Under the pieces are notes generated by a model that did no database searches, had not been told where the DNA came from, and worked only from the letters and a program-made list of their open reading frames with translations. Below are positions 8,671-17,390 of a stretch of 64,000 nucleotides of DNA, one piece after another (position 1 is the first letter of the stretch; every line of letters starts with the position of its first letter). The translations under genes were made by a program, and so were the position numbers. Source of the stretch: an uncultured Collinsella sp. (GTDB lineage Bacteria; Actinomycetota; Coriobacteriia; Coriobacteriales; Coriobacteriaceae); assembly GCA_958353395.1 (NCBI GenBank), contig CATWSG010000009.1, positions 4,753 through 68,752 on the forward strand, given 5' to 3'.

Positions 8671-8698
8671 TTTTCAAAACCAATTTTTCGGCTAGAAT
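8671..8698 (+). promoter_or_regulatory. Candidate promoter of the Rrf2 regulator gene
   Basis: A -10 box TAGAAT (8693-8698) with a weak -35 TTTTCA (8671-8676) at 16 bp lies 37 bp before the start codon. The -10 is good; the -35 is poor. Confidence 0.4.
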
Positions 8699-8734
8699 TT
8701 CTACGGACTAAATGACCGAAAGGCAGCACTATAC

Positions 8735-9163
8735 ATGTTGGTTTCTACAAAGGGCAGATATGCCCTGCGCGTTATGGTCGATCTGGCCGAGCACCAGGCG
8801 GCCGGTCGCATCCCGCTCAAAGAGATCGCGGCGCGACAGGGGATTTCCGAGAAATATCTCGAGAACATCTTGGCTACGCTCGTGCGCGCCAACATGCTTT
8901 CGGGCATGCGCGGCAAGGGCGGCGGCTACGTGCTCACGCGCCCGCCCGAGCAGTACACGGTGGGCGAGATCCTGCGCCTGACCGAGGGCAGTCTGGCACC
9001 GGTTGCATGCCTGGATGGCGACTGCAAGGGCTGCTCACGCTCGGATGAGTGCCCCACGCTCGACGTGTGGAAGAACCTGGACAAGCTCATCAACGACTAC
9101 CTCGACGGTGTGACACTCGATCAACTTGTCGCTCCCAACCATGGCTACGACTACGTCATCTAA
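8735..9163 (+). CDS. Rrf2 family transcriptional regulator with Fe-S-type cysteines
   Basis: A 142-residue Rrf2/IscR/CymR-family DNA-binding protein. The winged helix fills residues 1-70 (STKGRYALRVMVDLA, ISEKYLENILATL, GKGGGYVL). Four cysteines, C92, C97, C100 and C106, fall in the loop where IscR and NsrR hold an iron-sulfur cluster; CymR lacks such a set. This suggests sensing of an Fe-S cluster or redox state rather than direct binding of a cysteine-synthase complex. The ATG at 8735 follows AAAGG at about eleven bases. It is divergent from cysK, its likely target. A strong terminator lies at 9233-9270. Confidence 0.85.
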   Translation: MLVSTKGRYALRVMVDLAEHQAAGRIPLKEIAARQGISEKYLENILATLVRANMLSGMRGKGGGYVLTRPPEQYTVGEILRLTEGSLAPVACLDGDCKGCSRSDECPTLDVWKNLDKLINDYLDGVTLDQLVAPNHGYDYVI

Positions 9164-9232
9164 TCCCACCTGTCATGTGGGGACGGGGTAGAAATGGTAG
9201 ATTCTCTCGCCCTTTGAGACTTGACAAATAAG

Positions 9233-9270
9233 AAGGCCGCCCATTTTTGCGATGGGCGGCCTTCGTTTTG
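9233..9270. terminator. Bidirectional terminator between the Rrf2 gene and the holin-like gene
   Basis: A perfect 12-bp stem, AAGGCCGCCCAT (9233-9244) with 9252-9263, is followed by CGTTTTG on the plus strand and by TTCTTATTT on the minus strand. It can serve both convergent genes. Confidence 0.8.
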
Positions 9271-9304
9271 GGCTGTTGAGACGGGCACGGCCGGAATGGC
9301 CGTT

Positions 9305-9670
9305 TTAGTCCTCGGCGATGCTGTCGAGGATGCTGCGCGTGATGGATACCAGGATACTGCCCATAAAGGCCGATCCAAAGCTGGCGATGGAGATGCCCGC
9401 GCCCAGCAGATTGACCGACAGGTAGCTGGCCAGCTCGAGCATAAAGCTGTTGACTACGAGCTGAAAAACACCAAGCGTAATAATAGTGAGCGGCAGTGAG
9501 ATGACGGTCAGGAACGGCTTGACGAGCGAATCGACAATGTTCAGGAACAGTCCCACAAAGGCAAAGCAGACCCAGGTCTCGGCAAAGCCGAAGGGTTGGA
9601 TACCGGGGACGAGGAACGTGGCGATCGCGATGGCGATCGAGGTGAAGAGCCAGTTAAGCATAAAGCGCAT
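9305..9670 (-). CDS. Holin-like 4 TM membrane protein (YvlD/PF04020 family)
   Basis: A 121-residue, almost wholly hydrophobic protein with four predicted membrane helices. It resembles the YvlD group of the phage holin 4_2 family, which are ordinary chromosomal membrane proteins of unknown role despite the name. The conserved motif ADSLVKPFL-like is present as VDSLVKPFLTVISLPLTI, with TLGVFQLVVNSFML after it. ATG 9670 follows GAAAGGA at eight bases. There are no phage genes around it, so a lysis role is unlikely. It is monocistronic. Confidence 0.75.
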   Translation of the reverse strand: MRFMLNWLFTSIAIAIATFLVPGIQPFGFAETWVCFAFVGLFLNIVDSLVKPFLTVISLPLTIITLGVFQLVVNSFMLELASYLSVNLLGAGISIASFGSAFMGSILVSITRSILDSIAED

Positions 9671-9994
9671 GGCGTGAATCCTTTCTTGCGCCGGGATTGC
9701 TGGCGTCGCGTGAAGCGGCTTACGGCGGCGACCTGGATGGTTGCGCGGGCGCGCCGCGGTGTTTGGGCGCCCATTGTCTCAAATATTCGTGGAGCTTACG
9801 TGCGCATATGGTTTCTAAACGGCGTCCGTCCTGAAAAACGCGCCGCTGGCAGAGAGTCTTGTCGCTTTAGTTTGGTGGTGTGCTACACTGCTACGGGCAA
9901 AAGCCACAGGCGTTGCCCTATTGCATAGAACGGGTGAACGATGCCCGATGTCAGTATCAACTTCGATGCCTTTTGGCGGGTTTGGCGGTGATCG
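9671..9994. other. Intergenic region with no gene seen
   Basis: This 324-bp gap separates two divergent genes. Open frames crossing it have no ribosome sites and no recognisable products. The only signals I see are the ribosome site of the minus-strand gene at its left edge and a weak plus-strand promoter at 9859-9889. Confidence 0.6.
9859..9889 (+). promoter_or_regulatory. Weak promoter candidate for the TrpR-like gene
   Basis: TTGTCG (9859-9864) and TACACT (9884-9889) are spaced by 19 bp, longer than ideal. About 105 bases of leader would precede the start codon. Confidence 0.3.
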
Positions 9995-10294
9995 ATGAAT
10001 ATCGAGAACATGTTTGACAAGCCTGATGTCAAGCAGCTGGTCCACGCATTTAGCCTTTTGGACGACGAGAAGGATATCCAAGCGTTTTTGACCGATATCT
10101 GCACGCCGCGCGAGATTTGCGACCTTTCTCAGCGTTTGCAGGTTGCGCGCTATTTGGACGAGGGCGAGCCTTATGTTGAGGTTCAGGCCCGCACCGGCGC
10201 TTCGTCCACCACGGTGAGCCGCGTTTCAAAGGCGCTGAACGGCGAGTACGGTGGCTACCGCAAGATCCTCATTAAGTTGGAGGATGGCGAGTAG
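9995..10294 (+). CDS. YerC/YecD family TrpR-related protein
   Basis: A 99-residue DNA-binding protein of the YerC/YecD group, whose fold is that of the Trp repressor. The family core is visible: FLTDICTPREICDLSQRLQV, then a helix-turn-helix with ARTGASSTTVSRVSKAL. The regulated genes are unknown for the family, and tryptophan binding has not been shown for YerC-type proteins. The ribosome site before ATG 9995 is weak (GGCGG). A terminator follows at 10321. The next gene, addB, has its own strong ribosome site. Confidence 0.8.
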   Translation: MNIENMFDKPDVKQLVHAFSLLDDEKDIQAFLTDICTPREICDLSQRLQVARYLDEGEPYVEVQARTGASSTTVSRVSKALNGEYGGYRKILIKLEDGE

Positions 10295-10320
10295 GCCAGC
10301 GACAACATTGAATTACGAAG

Positions 10321-10345
10321 AACCGTCCCTCCGGGGGCGGTTTTT
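10321..10345 (+). terminator. Intrinsic terminator after the TrpR-like gene
   Basis: A short GC stem (ACCGTCCC with GGGGGCGGT, one G-T pair) and a 3-nt loop are followed by TTTTT. Confidence 0.7.
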
Positions 10346-10478
10346 ATATGCCCGCAATCGGCTGGTGCGTTGGGGTCAGGTTGCTTTGCACCAAAAGATG
10401 GAGCTGCGGTGGCAATGTGTCCGCTTGGGCGGGTAGGATGGATGCATTGATTATTGCGAACAGTTTGAGCGGAGGACC

Positions 10479-13400
10479 ATGCCTGTTCGAATCTATACCA
10501 CCAATGCCGGCACGGATTTGAGTGATGCCGAGTCGGCGCTGCTTGCCGACCTTGTTGGCTGCCACGGACGTGCCGTGCTGCTGGCACCTACGTTTGCCGA
10601 GCTCGACCTGTGCCGTCATGATGCGGCGGAAGCCGGGATTTCGCTGGGTATTGACTACAAGACGCCTACATCGTGGATTCGCTCGCTTTGGGAGCTTTTG
10701 GGCGACGGGCGCGGTTTCGTTGACAACCTGCAGCGCCAGATGCTGTTCTCGGACATGGTCACGCGTCTCGACGATGCCGACCTGCAGCCGCTTTCGCGTA
10801 GCCAGGGCACGGTGCGCATGCTCGCGCGCATGGCCCGCGATGTGCTGCCGGGTGTGGCGGGGACGACGGCCGAGCGATGCGGTGGCAACAATTGCCAGCC
10901 TGAGCCAAAAAGCGATGCCGAGGCTCGTGTGTTTGAGCTTTTGCGTGCCTACGCGGGCGGTTTGGACCGTCGAGATATGGTCGAGCCCTGCGAGGCAGCT
11001 GACATTATGGCCGGTGCCCTGGCCGATAGCCTGCCGGCGTGCGCCCGCGCCGTATGCGTGCGCGGTACCACGTCGTTTACGCACGGTCTACTCGAGCTGC
11101 TGTCTGCCGTGGCGAACAATGGGGGAGAGGTCGTCGTGCTGCTTGCCCGCGAGCAGGCGGCGATGCGCGAGGAGCTTGCCACGGCATTTGATGCCCGCGG
11201 TGTGCTGTTTGAGATCGCGCCGCTGGGGGAGGACGCCGTCGCGTCTGATGTCGTTTGCGGGGCCGCCGCTCAGCCTGTCTTTATTGAGGTCGCCGGCCCC
11301 CATGCCCGTGCTCATGTCTATGCGGACGCCATCGATAAGTTGGTGAAAGCGCGCAAGGAGTCCAAGGCCGATAAAGCTACTGCAACGCCCGCCGACCCCG
11401 TGCGCGTGCTCGTCGTTTCTGCCCGGGCACCCCAGCTGTTCGGCGAGCTCGCCGCCCGTTTTGCGGCGCGTCACATTGCGGCCGAGACGACTGAGTTCAC
11501 GGCGTTTTCCCAGTCCATCGCGGGCAGGCAGTTTACGGCGCTCGCCAACCTGATCGAGCGTATGAAAGCCGCTGACGAGGGCACCGCTTCCAAGACCGAG
11601 TGGTGGCCCGCGCCGGAGCTTTCCGACTGGATCTACAGTCCGCTTTCGGGCGCTGATGCCGTCAATGCCCGTACCTTCGATAAGAATATGCGTCTCTCGC
11701 GCAACAAGACTACCGCGGGCGTCAAGAGCCTGCTGCAGAGCGTTCAGGGCCAGGTGAGGGGCGCGCGCAAGGCGACGAGCGACGATAACTGGTTTAAGAA
11801 CGTACCGTGTGTGGTCTCGGACGTGTTCCAGGCGCTGTGGCGTGACAAGCCCGTGACGGCGCTTAAGGCCATGCTTGCCGTTGCCGAGGCGTTGCCCGAT
11901 CGCGCTCTAGGCGGCCTTGACGGCCAGGCCCGTCGCCAGGCAGAGACGGCTTTGCTGCGCCATGCCATCGACATCCTTATGAACGATGCTCGCGCGCTCG
12001 ACGTGTCGCAGGCCGCGACCGTGCCGGTTCTCGACGGCGTTCGAACCAAGGTGGACAAGCGCAGTACCGCCTACGATTACGAGACCTACGAGGTCGATCG
12101 CACACCACGAGCACAAGTGCGCTTCGTGTCGCTTGCCGATGCGTCGGTTTTGCGTCCTGGCGGCTACGATGCCGTGCTGTTTGCCGATGTCGACCTGGAC
12201 AGCTATCCGCTTTCGCACGAAGAGGGCCCGCTTGCCACGTTGACAGCCGAGCTGCGCCGCGACGGCGTGTCTTTGGAGCCCGCTGCCCTGCTGCGCGTGC
12301 GCTTTGGCCGTGCGATGCAGGCGGCGAGCGGTCCGGTCGCGCTCGCCCGTGTGACGCACGATCGCCAGGCACGCGAGTGCTACCCGGCAGCCGTATGGAC
12401 CGAGCTGTGGGCACATGCCGAGGCCGCTGGCGCTGCCAAGCCCATGCGCGTGGGCGAAGGCGATATCATCGCCGACTTTGATCCCGCGGCAGGCGAAGGT
12501 CTCAAGCGCGAGCGCGTGACCTGTGAAGCCCCTCAGCATCTGAGTGCCGAGGCCGTGCCGTATTTGGTCCTGCGTCGCCGCGATGGCGAGGGCGAGAACG
12601 CGCCGCTCGTGCCGCGTCTGACGTCCGCCTCGCAGATTGAGGCGTACTCGACGTGCCCGCTGTGCTGGTTCGTGTCGTATCGCGTCAAGCCCCAGTCGAT
12701 CGACGCGGGCTTTGGCAACATGGAGAAGGGCAACTTTGTCCACGACGTGCTGGAGCATCTGCATGCCCGTCTGCCCCAAGAGGGCATGAAGCGCGTGACG
12801 CCCGAGAATCTGCCGCGTGCACAGGAGCTGCTGCACGAGGTCTTTGACGAGACCTTGGCCGAGCACGCCGGCAAGCGCGGCGCCGAGGGCCCGCTGGTGC
12901 CGCTCTCCCCGGTGGAGGAGCGTCAGGTGGCCGAGATCTTGCCGCAGTTGGAGGGCGTGCTTGCCTACGAGTCCGAGGCACTTGCCCCCTTTGCCCCGCG
13001 CTACCTGGAGTTTGCGTTCAACGAGCTCCAGGTCGAGTATGCCGGTTGGCCGCTCGGCGGGCGCATCGACCGCGTAGATGTGGATGCCGAGAATCGCGCC
13101 GTGGTAATCGACTACAAGCATCGTTCGGGTGTCGAGGAGTTTAAGCTTGCCGACCCCACGGTGCGTGACGAGGAGACGGGCGAGGCTCCCATTGACGACC
13201 CGCGCTGGCTACCGCCCCATACCCAGACACTCATCTACGCGCAGGCCATGCGTCGGGCGCTGGGCCTAGATACCCGTGCTGCGCTCTATTTCTCGACCAA
13301 GGGCGGCAAGCCCGCGCTGCGCGGCGCGGCGAGTGCCGAGTTGCTCGAGGAAGAGCGTGGTGACGGTCGCATCCCGGGCCTCAAGAAGGGCTTCCCGGGC

Positions 13401-13577
13401 GAGGGCGGCAGCATGGACTTCGATGCCCTGCTCGACCGCGTGGAGACCGGCATTGCCGAGCGCCTGCGCGAGCTCGAGGCAGGTGACGTCGCCGCTGTCG
13501 ACCCGACATCGGCGCAAGCCGCGCATGCGCGCTGTTCGTATAACCACCAAGGAACGTTTGTAAGGAGGGACGTGTAG
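10479..13577 (+). CDS. addB: AddB/RexB-like helicase-nuclease subunit (PD-(D/E)XK)
   Basis: A 1032-residue large subunit of the AddAB-type double-strand-break resection complex, partner of the next gene. The C-terminal third is a Cas4/RecB-type nuclease: SASQIEAYSTCPLCWF opens it, EKGNFVHDVLEHLH supplies the His helix, and GGRIDRVD...AVVIDYKH carries the D and D-x-K catalytic residues. The N-terminus (AVLLAPTFAELDLC) has no Walker A motif, and the C-terminus has only one of the three clustered cysteines that hold the AddB iron-sulfur cluster. It is therefore closer in type to RexB. ATG 10479 follows GGAGGA closely. It stops three bases before addA, so the two are translated together. Confidence 0.85.
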   Translation: MPVRIYTTNAGTDLSDAESALLADLVGCHGRAVLLAPTFAELDLCRHDAAEAGISLGIDYKTPTSWIRSLWELLGDGRGFVDNLQRQMLFSDMVTRLDDADLQPLSRSQGTVRMLARMARDVLPGVAGTTAERCGGNNCQPEPKSDAEARVFELLRAYAGGLDRRDMVEPCEAADIMAGALADSLPACARAVCVRGTTSFTHGLLELLSAVANNGGEVVVLLAREQAAMREELATAFDARGVLFEIAPLGEDAVASDVVCGAAAQPVFIEVAGPHARAHVYADAIDKLVKARKESKADKATATPADPVRVLVVSARAPQLFGELAARFAARHIAAETTEFTAFSQSIAGRQFTALANLIERMKAADEGTASKTEWWPAPELSDWIYSPLSGADAVNARTFDKNMRLSRNKTTAGVKSLLQSVQGQVRGARKATSDDNWFKNVPCVVSDVFQALWRDKPVTALKAMLAVAEALPDRALGGLDGQARRQAETALLRHAIDILMNDARALDVSQAATVPVLDGVRTKVDKRSTAYDYETYEVDRTPRAQVRFVSLADASVLRPGGYDAVLFADVDLDSYPLSHEEGPLATLTAELRRDGVSLEPAALLRVRFGRAMQAASGPVALARVTHDRQARECYPAAVWTELWAHAEAAGAAKPMRVGEGDIIADFDPAAGEGLKRERVTCEAPQHLSAEAVPYLVLRRRDGEGENAPLVPRLTSASQIEAYSTCPLCWFVSYRVKPQSIDAGFGNMEKGNFVHDVLEHLHARLPQEGMKRVTPENLPRAQELLHEVFDETLAEHAGKRGAEGPLVPLSPVEERQVAEILPQLEGVLAYESEALAPFAPRYLEFAFNELQVEYAGWPLGGRIDRVDVDAENRAVVIDYKHRSGVEEFKLADPTVRDEETGEAPIDDPRWLPPHTQTLIYAQAMRRALGLDTRAALYFSTKGGKPALRGAASAELLEEERGDGRIPGLKKGFPGEGGSMDFDALLDRVETGIAERLRELEAGDVAAVDPTSAQAAHARCSYNHQGTFVRRDV

Positions 13578-13580
13578 ACC

Positions 13581-16500
13581 ATGGATCTTTCGACTTTGAT
13601 GCCGCAACAGCTGCAGATTGTCAAAACGCTCGACCGTCCGCTGTTTGTCTCGGCGGGCGCCGGTTCGGGCAAGACCTTTACCCTTACGCGCCGCATCGTC
13701 TACGCGCTCTCGCCCGAATCCGGTCCGTTCGTTGAACATCTGGATCAGGTGCTCGCTATTACCTTTACCAAAGATGCCGCGGCCGAGATTCGCGACCGCG
13801 TGCGCCGTGCGCTTATCGACGAGGGCATGGACGAGGAGGCACTGACCGTCGACGACGCGTGGATCTCGACCATTCACGGCATGTGCTCGCGTATCCTGCG
13901 CGCGCATGCGCTGGAGCTGGGCATCGACCCCGAGTTCACGGTGCTCACCGATACCGACGAGCTCATGGACCAGGCTGTTGAGCATGTGTTGGCCCGCGCG
14001 ACGGCGCCCGATGCCGCCCCCGAGCTCGCGGCATCGCTCAAGGCCCTCTATGCCTGGTATCCCATGGCGGGCGAGGGCGGTTCCTTTGGCGCTGGCGCGA
14101 CCATCAAGGGCCTGGTGCGCGACCTGCTGGAGCTGTCGAGCCAGTTGCCGGGCGGTATGGACGACGTGTGCGTGGCGCGCGGGCAGGCCGATACCTCGGC
14201 ACTCGCCGATGCCTATCGCGCGGCGCTGGGCGCAAGCAAGGCCGCGACCGAGAAGGCGCAGATGGCACTCGACGCCATTGACGCGTTCGAGGCGAGCGGC
14301 AAGACCATGGCCGATGCAGCGCGACTCATGATGTCGTGCACCATGCCGCGCGCGAGCAAGGCATTCCCTAAGGAGCAGGTCGAGCTGCTCAAGGCCGAGG
14401 CCGCCGATGCGTTTATCAATATCGTGCTTGCCTGCGGTGGCCCGGCGCTCGATGCGCTGGTGGGCCTGGCCCGTTCCGTGGAGGCTGAGTATCGCGCGCT
14501 GAAGGCTGCCCAGTCCGCCCTCGATAATAACGACCTGCTGCGTATGGCCTACGAGGCCCTGCGCGATTACCCTGCCATCCGTGCTGCGTACGAGGGCCGC
14601 TTTAAGATGGTCATGATCGATGAGTTTCAGGATACCGACCAGATGCAGGTCGATCTGATACGCTACCTGACGGGTGCGGGGGAGCGCGCGCTGTGCACCG
14701 TGGGCGATGCGCAGCAGTCCATCTATCGCTTCCGTGGCGCCGAGGTCGAGGTGTTCCGTCGTCAGGAGCGCAAGGTGGGCTCGTCTGCCGCGCCCGAGGC
14801 GACTGCCGTGGCCGATGCCCCTGCCGGCGAACTCGTCAAACTCGTGCGCAACTTCCGCAGCCATGACGAGGTGCTGCGTTACGTGGCACGCGTCTTCGAC
14901 GGCGATGACGGCGGCCTGATGCAGGGCTTTTTGGATCTTGAGGCGAGCGACGGCCGCAAGGACACGCTGGTGGCGGACGCCTCGCGCCGCCAGGCCCTCT
15001 TTGTTGCCGGCGGCAGTATGCAGGAGCGCACACAGGCCAAGGCCCGCGCGATCGCCGAGCGCTTCCGCGCGCTTGCCGATGCCGGCCAGCCCCAGGGCGG
15101 CATGGTACTGCTGCTGGGCCGCATGACCAACGCCGATGTCTACGCCCAGGCCTTCCGCGATCAGGGGCTCGACTGCGTCATCGCAGGCGGCTCGGTCTTT
15201 GCCCAGGCAGCCGAGGTGCAGACGGTGCGTGCCCTGGTCTGCGCGCTCGCCAATCCGGCCGATACGGCGCAGGGCCTTATGCCGCTGCTCGCCTCGCCGA
15301 TGTTTGCGCTCGGCGCCCAGGAGTTCCTGGCGCTGGCGACCAAGCTCGATGGCGAGACGGGGGAGACCTCGCGCCGGAATATCGACATGGGCATCATGAG
15401 CGATTCCGATGTGCCGGGCTTGCAGGGCTTGCCGCTTGTGACGCGTGCCCGCGAGGTGCTGCGCTACGCACTGCGTCGCGTGGGGCGTGATTCGTTCGCC
15501 GCCATCGCGCGCGACGCGGTCAATGCCTCCGGCTGGTTCGTGCGCCTGGCGCAGCGCGGCCCCGAGGGCAAGGCCATCGCCGCCAACGTGCTCAAGGCGC
15601 TCGACGCCGTGGCCGAGGAGGAGGCCGAGTTCGGCAACTCGCCGCGTTCCATCGCGCTGGCCTTCGACCGCTTCTTGGCGGGCAAGGAGGCCCCGGGTGC
15701 CCTCAACGAGGAGGGCGACGGCGCGGTGCGCATCATGACGGTGCATGCCTCCAAGGGTCTGGAATATCCGGTCGTGGCGGTCGCCGAGTGCTTTGGCGTG
15801 CGTAAGTCCTCGGGTGCGGCACAGATGGGTCGCGTCGAGGGCGGAGCGCAGGTCGTGGCACTGCCGGCACGCTTCGACGGCGTTAAGCTTGCCGACGGTA
15901 CCTTTGTGAAGGGCGACGACGTCAAAAAGCAGTTTGAGCACGCGTTTAAGGGCAAGGGCACGTCGCTGTGGCTGCCGCCGGAGCTCATGGAGGACGTCTG
16001 TGCGACGGGTTCTCCCGCCGAGGCATTTGCTCGCCTGCGCAACGACGACCTACAGCTTTCGCTCGAGGAGCGGGCTCGTCTGCTCTATGTCGCCATGACG
16101 CGTGCGCGCGAGCTGGTGATCTTGGCGATGGATGCCGGCGTGAGCCGTGGCAAGGTGACGGCGCCGACCTTCGATGTCGAGACGGATCTGACCTACGATG
16201 TCCTGCGCCGCATTCTGCCGACGGACGCTCTGGACATGCCGCAGCTCGATGCCGACCGCCTGGTGTTCGACAACTCCCAACCGGGCGACTACGAGCTCAT
16301 TTCGCTTTCGGACTTTACCTTTGGCGAGCAGGCGTTTGAGGCCAACGCTTCGCTGGATGTCGAGGGCAGGCTTGTTCGTGGCGATGCCGATACAGATGCT
16401 GCCGACGATTCGGCCAGTACAATCGTCCCCGGTCCTGCCGACCCCAAGCCCGATTCGTTTGAGCTTGTGTATCCCCAGGCAGTGGGCGTGCGCATGGGCA

Positions 16501-17213
16501 TCTGTCCGTTCCCGGCGCGTGACTCGTATAGCTACTCGTCAATCGCCGCGGCGCTCCATGCCGAGACAGAAGACCGTGCCGCCGAGGCGCGTGTGCCCAT
16601 GGACGAGTCCGGCGATGATGCGGAGTCGGATGGCTCGGAGATGGCCGATGCAGACGTGGCTGCTCTCGAGCCTGTCGGCAATCCCATGGCGCTGGGCTCG
16701 GCCTTCCACGCCGCCTGCCAGTGGCTCATCGAGATGGGTGCCGATGCGCTGCCTGCTGAGCGTGCCGACGCCCTGGCTCGCCTGTGGTGCCTGACGCCGG
16801 AGCAGCGCGAACGCTTCGATGTTGCCCTGGACCGCTGGCTCAAGTCGGCTGTTCGTGCCGACCTGCTCGCGTGGCCGTGCGTTCGCGCCGAGGTGCCGTT
16901 CTTTTCACTGGGCTGCGAGGACGAGGACATCGCTCGCTACGGTGCCTATGCCGAAGGCGCCATCGACGCTTTGGCGACGAACCCGGCGGATTCGTCACGC
17001 GCGCTGGTCATCGACTACAAGACGGGCGGCACACCGGACGAGACGCCGGACCAGCTGCTCGAGAAGCACGCCCTGCAGGCGCGCGTTTACGCCGACGTGT
17101 TGCACAAGGCGGGCTTTGAGACGGTGACGGTCAAGTTTGTTCGCGTGGAGCAGGCGAATCCAGCCATCTTCGTCGAACCCGCCGAACCTCAAGTAGTCAT
17201 CTACAATCTCTAG
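13581..17213 (+). CDS. addA: AddA UvrD-type helicase/nuclease
   Basis: A 1210-residue superfamily 1 helicase with a C-terminal nuclease, the motor of DNA-end resection before RecA loading. Walker A GAGSGKT is at residues 26-32, the Q-motif-like start is MPQQLQIV, Walker B DEFQDTDQ is near residue 350, QQSIYRFRGAEV is motif III/IV, TVHASKGLEYPVV is motif V, and ARLLYVAMTRAREL is motif VI. The RecB-type nuclease near residue 1140 reads VIDYKTGG. AAGGAGG at 13562-13568 overlaps the end of addB and sets ATG 13581. An acidic Ser/Asp-rich linker (about residues 1000-1035) precedes the nuclease domain. The family is certain. Confidence 0.93.
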   Translation: MDLSTLMPQQLQIVKTLDRPLFVSAGAGSGKTFTLTRRIVYALSPESGPFVEHLDQVLAITFTKDAAAEIRDRVRRALIDEGMDEEALTVDDAWISTIHGMCSRILRAHALELGIDPEFTVLTDTDELMDQAVEHVLARATAPDAAPELAASLKALYAWYPMAGEGGSFGAGATIKGLVRDLLELSSQLPGGMDDVCVARGQADTSALADAYRAALGASKAATEKAQMALDAIDAFEASGKTMADAARLMMSCTMPRASKAFPKEQVELLKAEAADAFINIVLACGGPALDALVGLARSVEAEYRALKAAQSALDNNDLLRMAYEALRDYPAIRAAYEGRFKMVMIDEFQDTDQMQVDLIRYLTGAGERALCTVGDAQQSIYRFRGAEVEVFRRQERKVGSSAAPEATAVADAPAGELVKLVRNFRSHDEVLRYVARVFDGDDGGLMQGFLDLEASDGRKDTLVADASRRQALFVAGGSMQERTQAKARAIAERFRALADAGQPQGGMVLLLGRMTNADVYAQAFRDQGLDCVIAGGSVFAQAAEVQTVRALVCALANPADTAQGLMPLLASPMFALGAQEFLALATKLDGETGETSRRNIDMGIMSDSDVPGLQGLPLVTRAREVLRYALRRVGRDSFAAIARDAVNASGWFVRLAQRGPEGKAIAANVLKALDAVAEEEAEFGNSPRSIALAFDRFLAGKEAPGALNEEGDGAVRIMTVHASKGLEYPVVAVAECFGVRKSSGAAQMGRVEGGAQVVALPARFDGVKLADGTFVKGDDVKKQFEHAFKGKGTSLWLPPELMEDVCATGSPAEAFARLRNDDLQLSLEERARLLYVAMTRARELVILAMDAGVSRGKVTAPTFDVETDLTYDVLRRILPTDALDMPQLDADRLVFDNSQPGDYELISLSDFTFGEQAFEANASLDVEGRLVRGDADTDAADDSASTIVPGPADPKPDSFELVYPQAVGVRMGICPFPARDSYSYSSIAAALHAETEDRAAEARVPMDESGDDAESDGSEMADADVAALEPVGNPMALGSAFHAACQWLIEMGADALPAERADALARLWCLTPEQRERFDVALDRWLKSAVRADLLAWPCVRAEVPFFSLGCEDEDIARYGAYAEGAIDALATNPADSSRALVIDYKTGGTPDETPDQLLEKHALQARVYADVLHKAGFETVTVKFVRVEQANPAIFVEPAEPQVVIYNL

Positions 17214-17225
17214 CCCTCAGATAAC

Positions 17226-17288
17226 TTGCGGTGGAATACGGGCTGTTTTGGCCAAAAAAGCCGCCAAACAGTCCGCATTTCACCGCAA
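17226..17288. repeat. 63-bp intergenic palindrome, copy 2
   Basis: TTGCGGTGGAATACGGGCTG at 17226 is mirrored imperfectly to 17288 (CACCGCAA). It shares outer arms, length and central AAACAGTCC with the element at 6181-6243 but has diverged inside, with compensating and non-compensating changes. It lies 12 bp after addA and before dnaE. Confidence 0.8.
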
Positions 17289-17390
17289 CTGCAAGAGGAG
17301 CCGTGTTGGTTTGGCTAGGTTCGGGTGCCGTCCGTGCCGTGCGGTAGAATCGTAACCCTAAGATCACGAACCCGCATCGGAGCTCATTAC

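Noticed and set aside
9305..9670. Phage holin, suggesting a prophage
   Set aside because: The protein belongs to the chromosomal YvlD-like group of the holin-named family and no phage gene is near.
13266..15941. An 891-codon open frame opposite addA
   Set aside because: Same GC-skew artefact; it spans the addB-addA junction and has no recognisable product.
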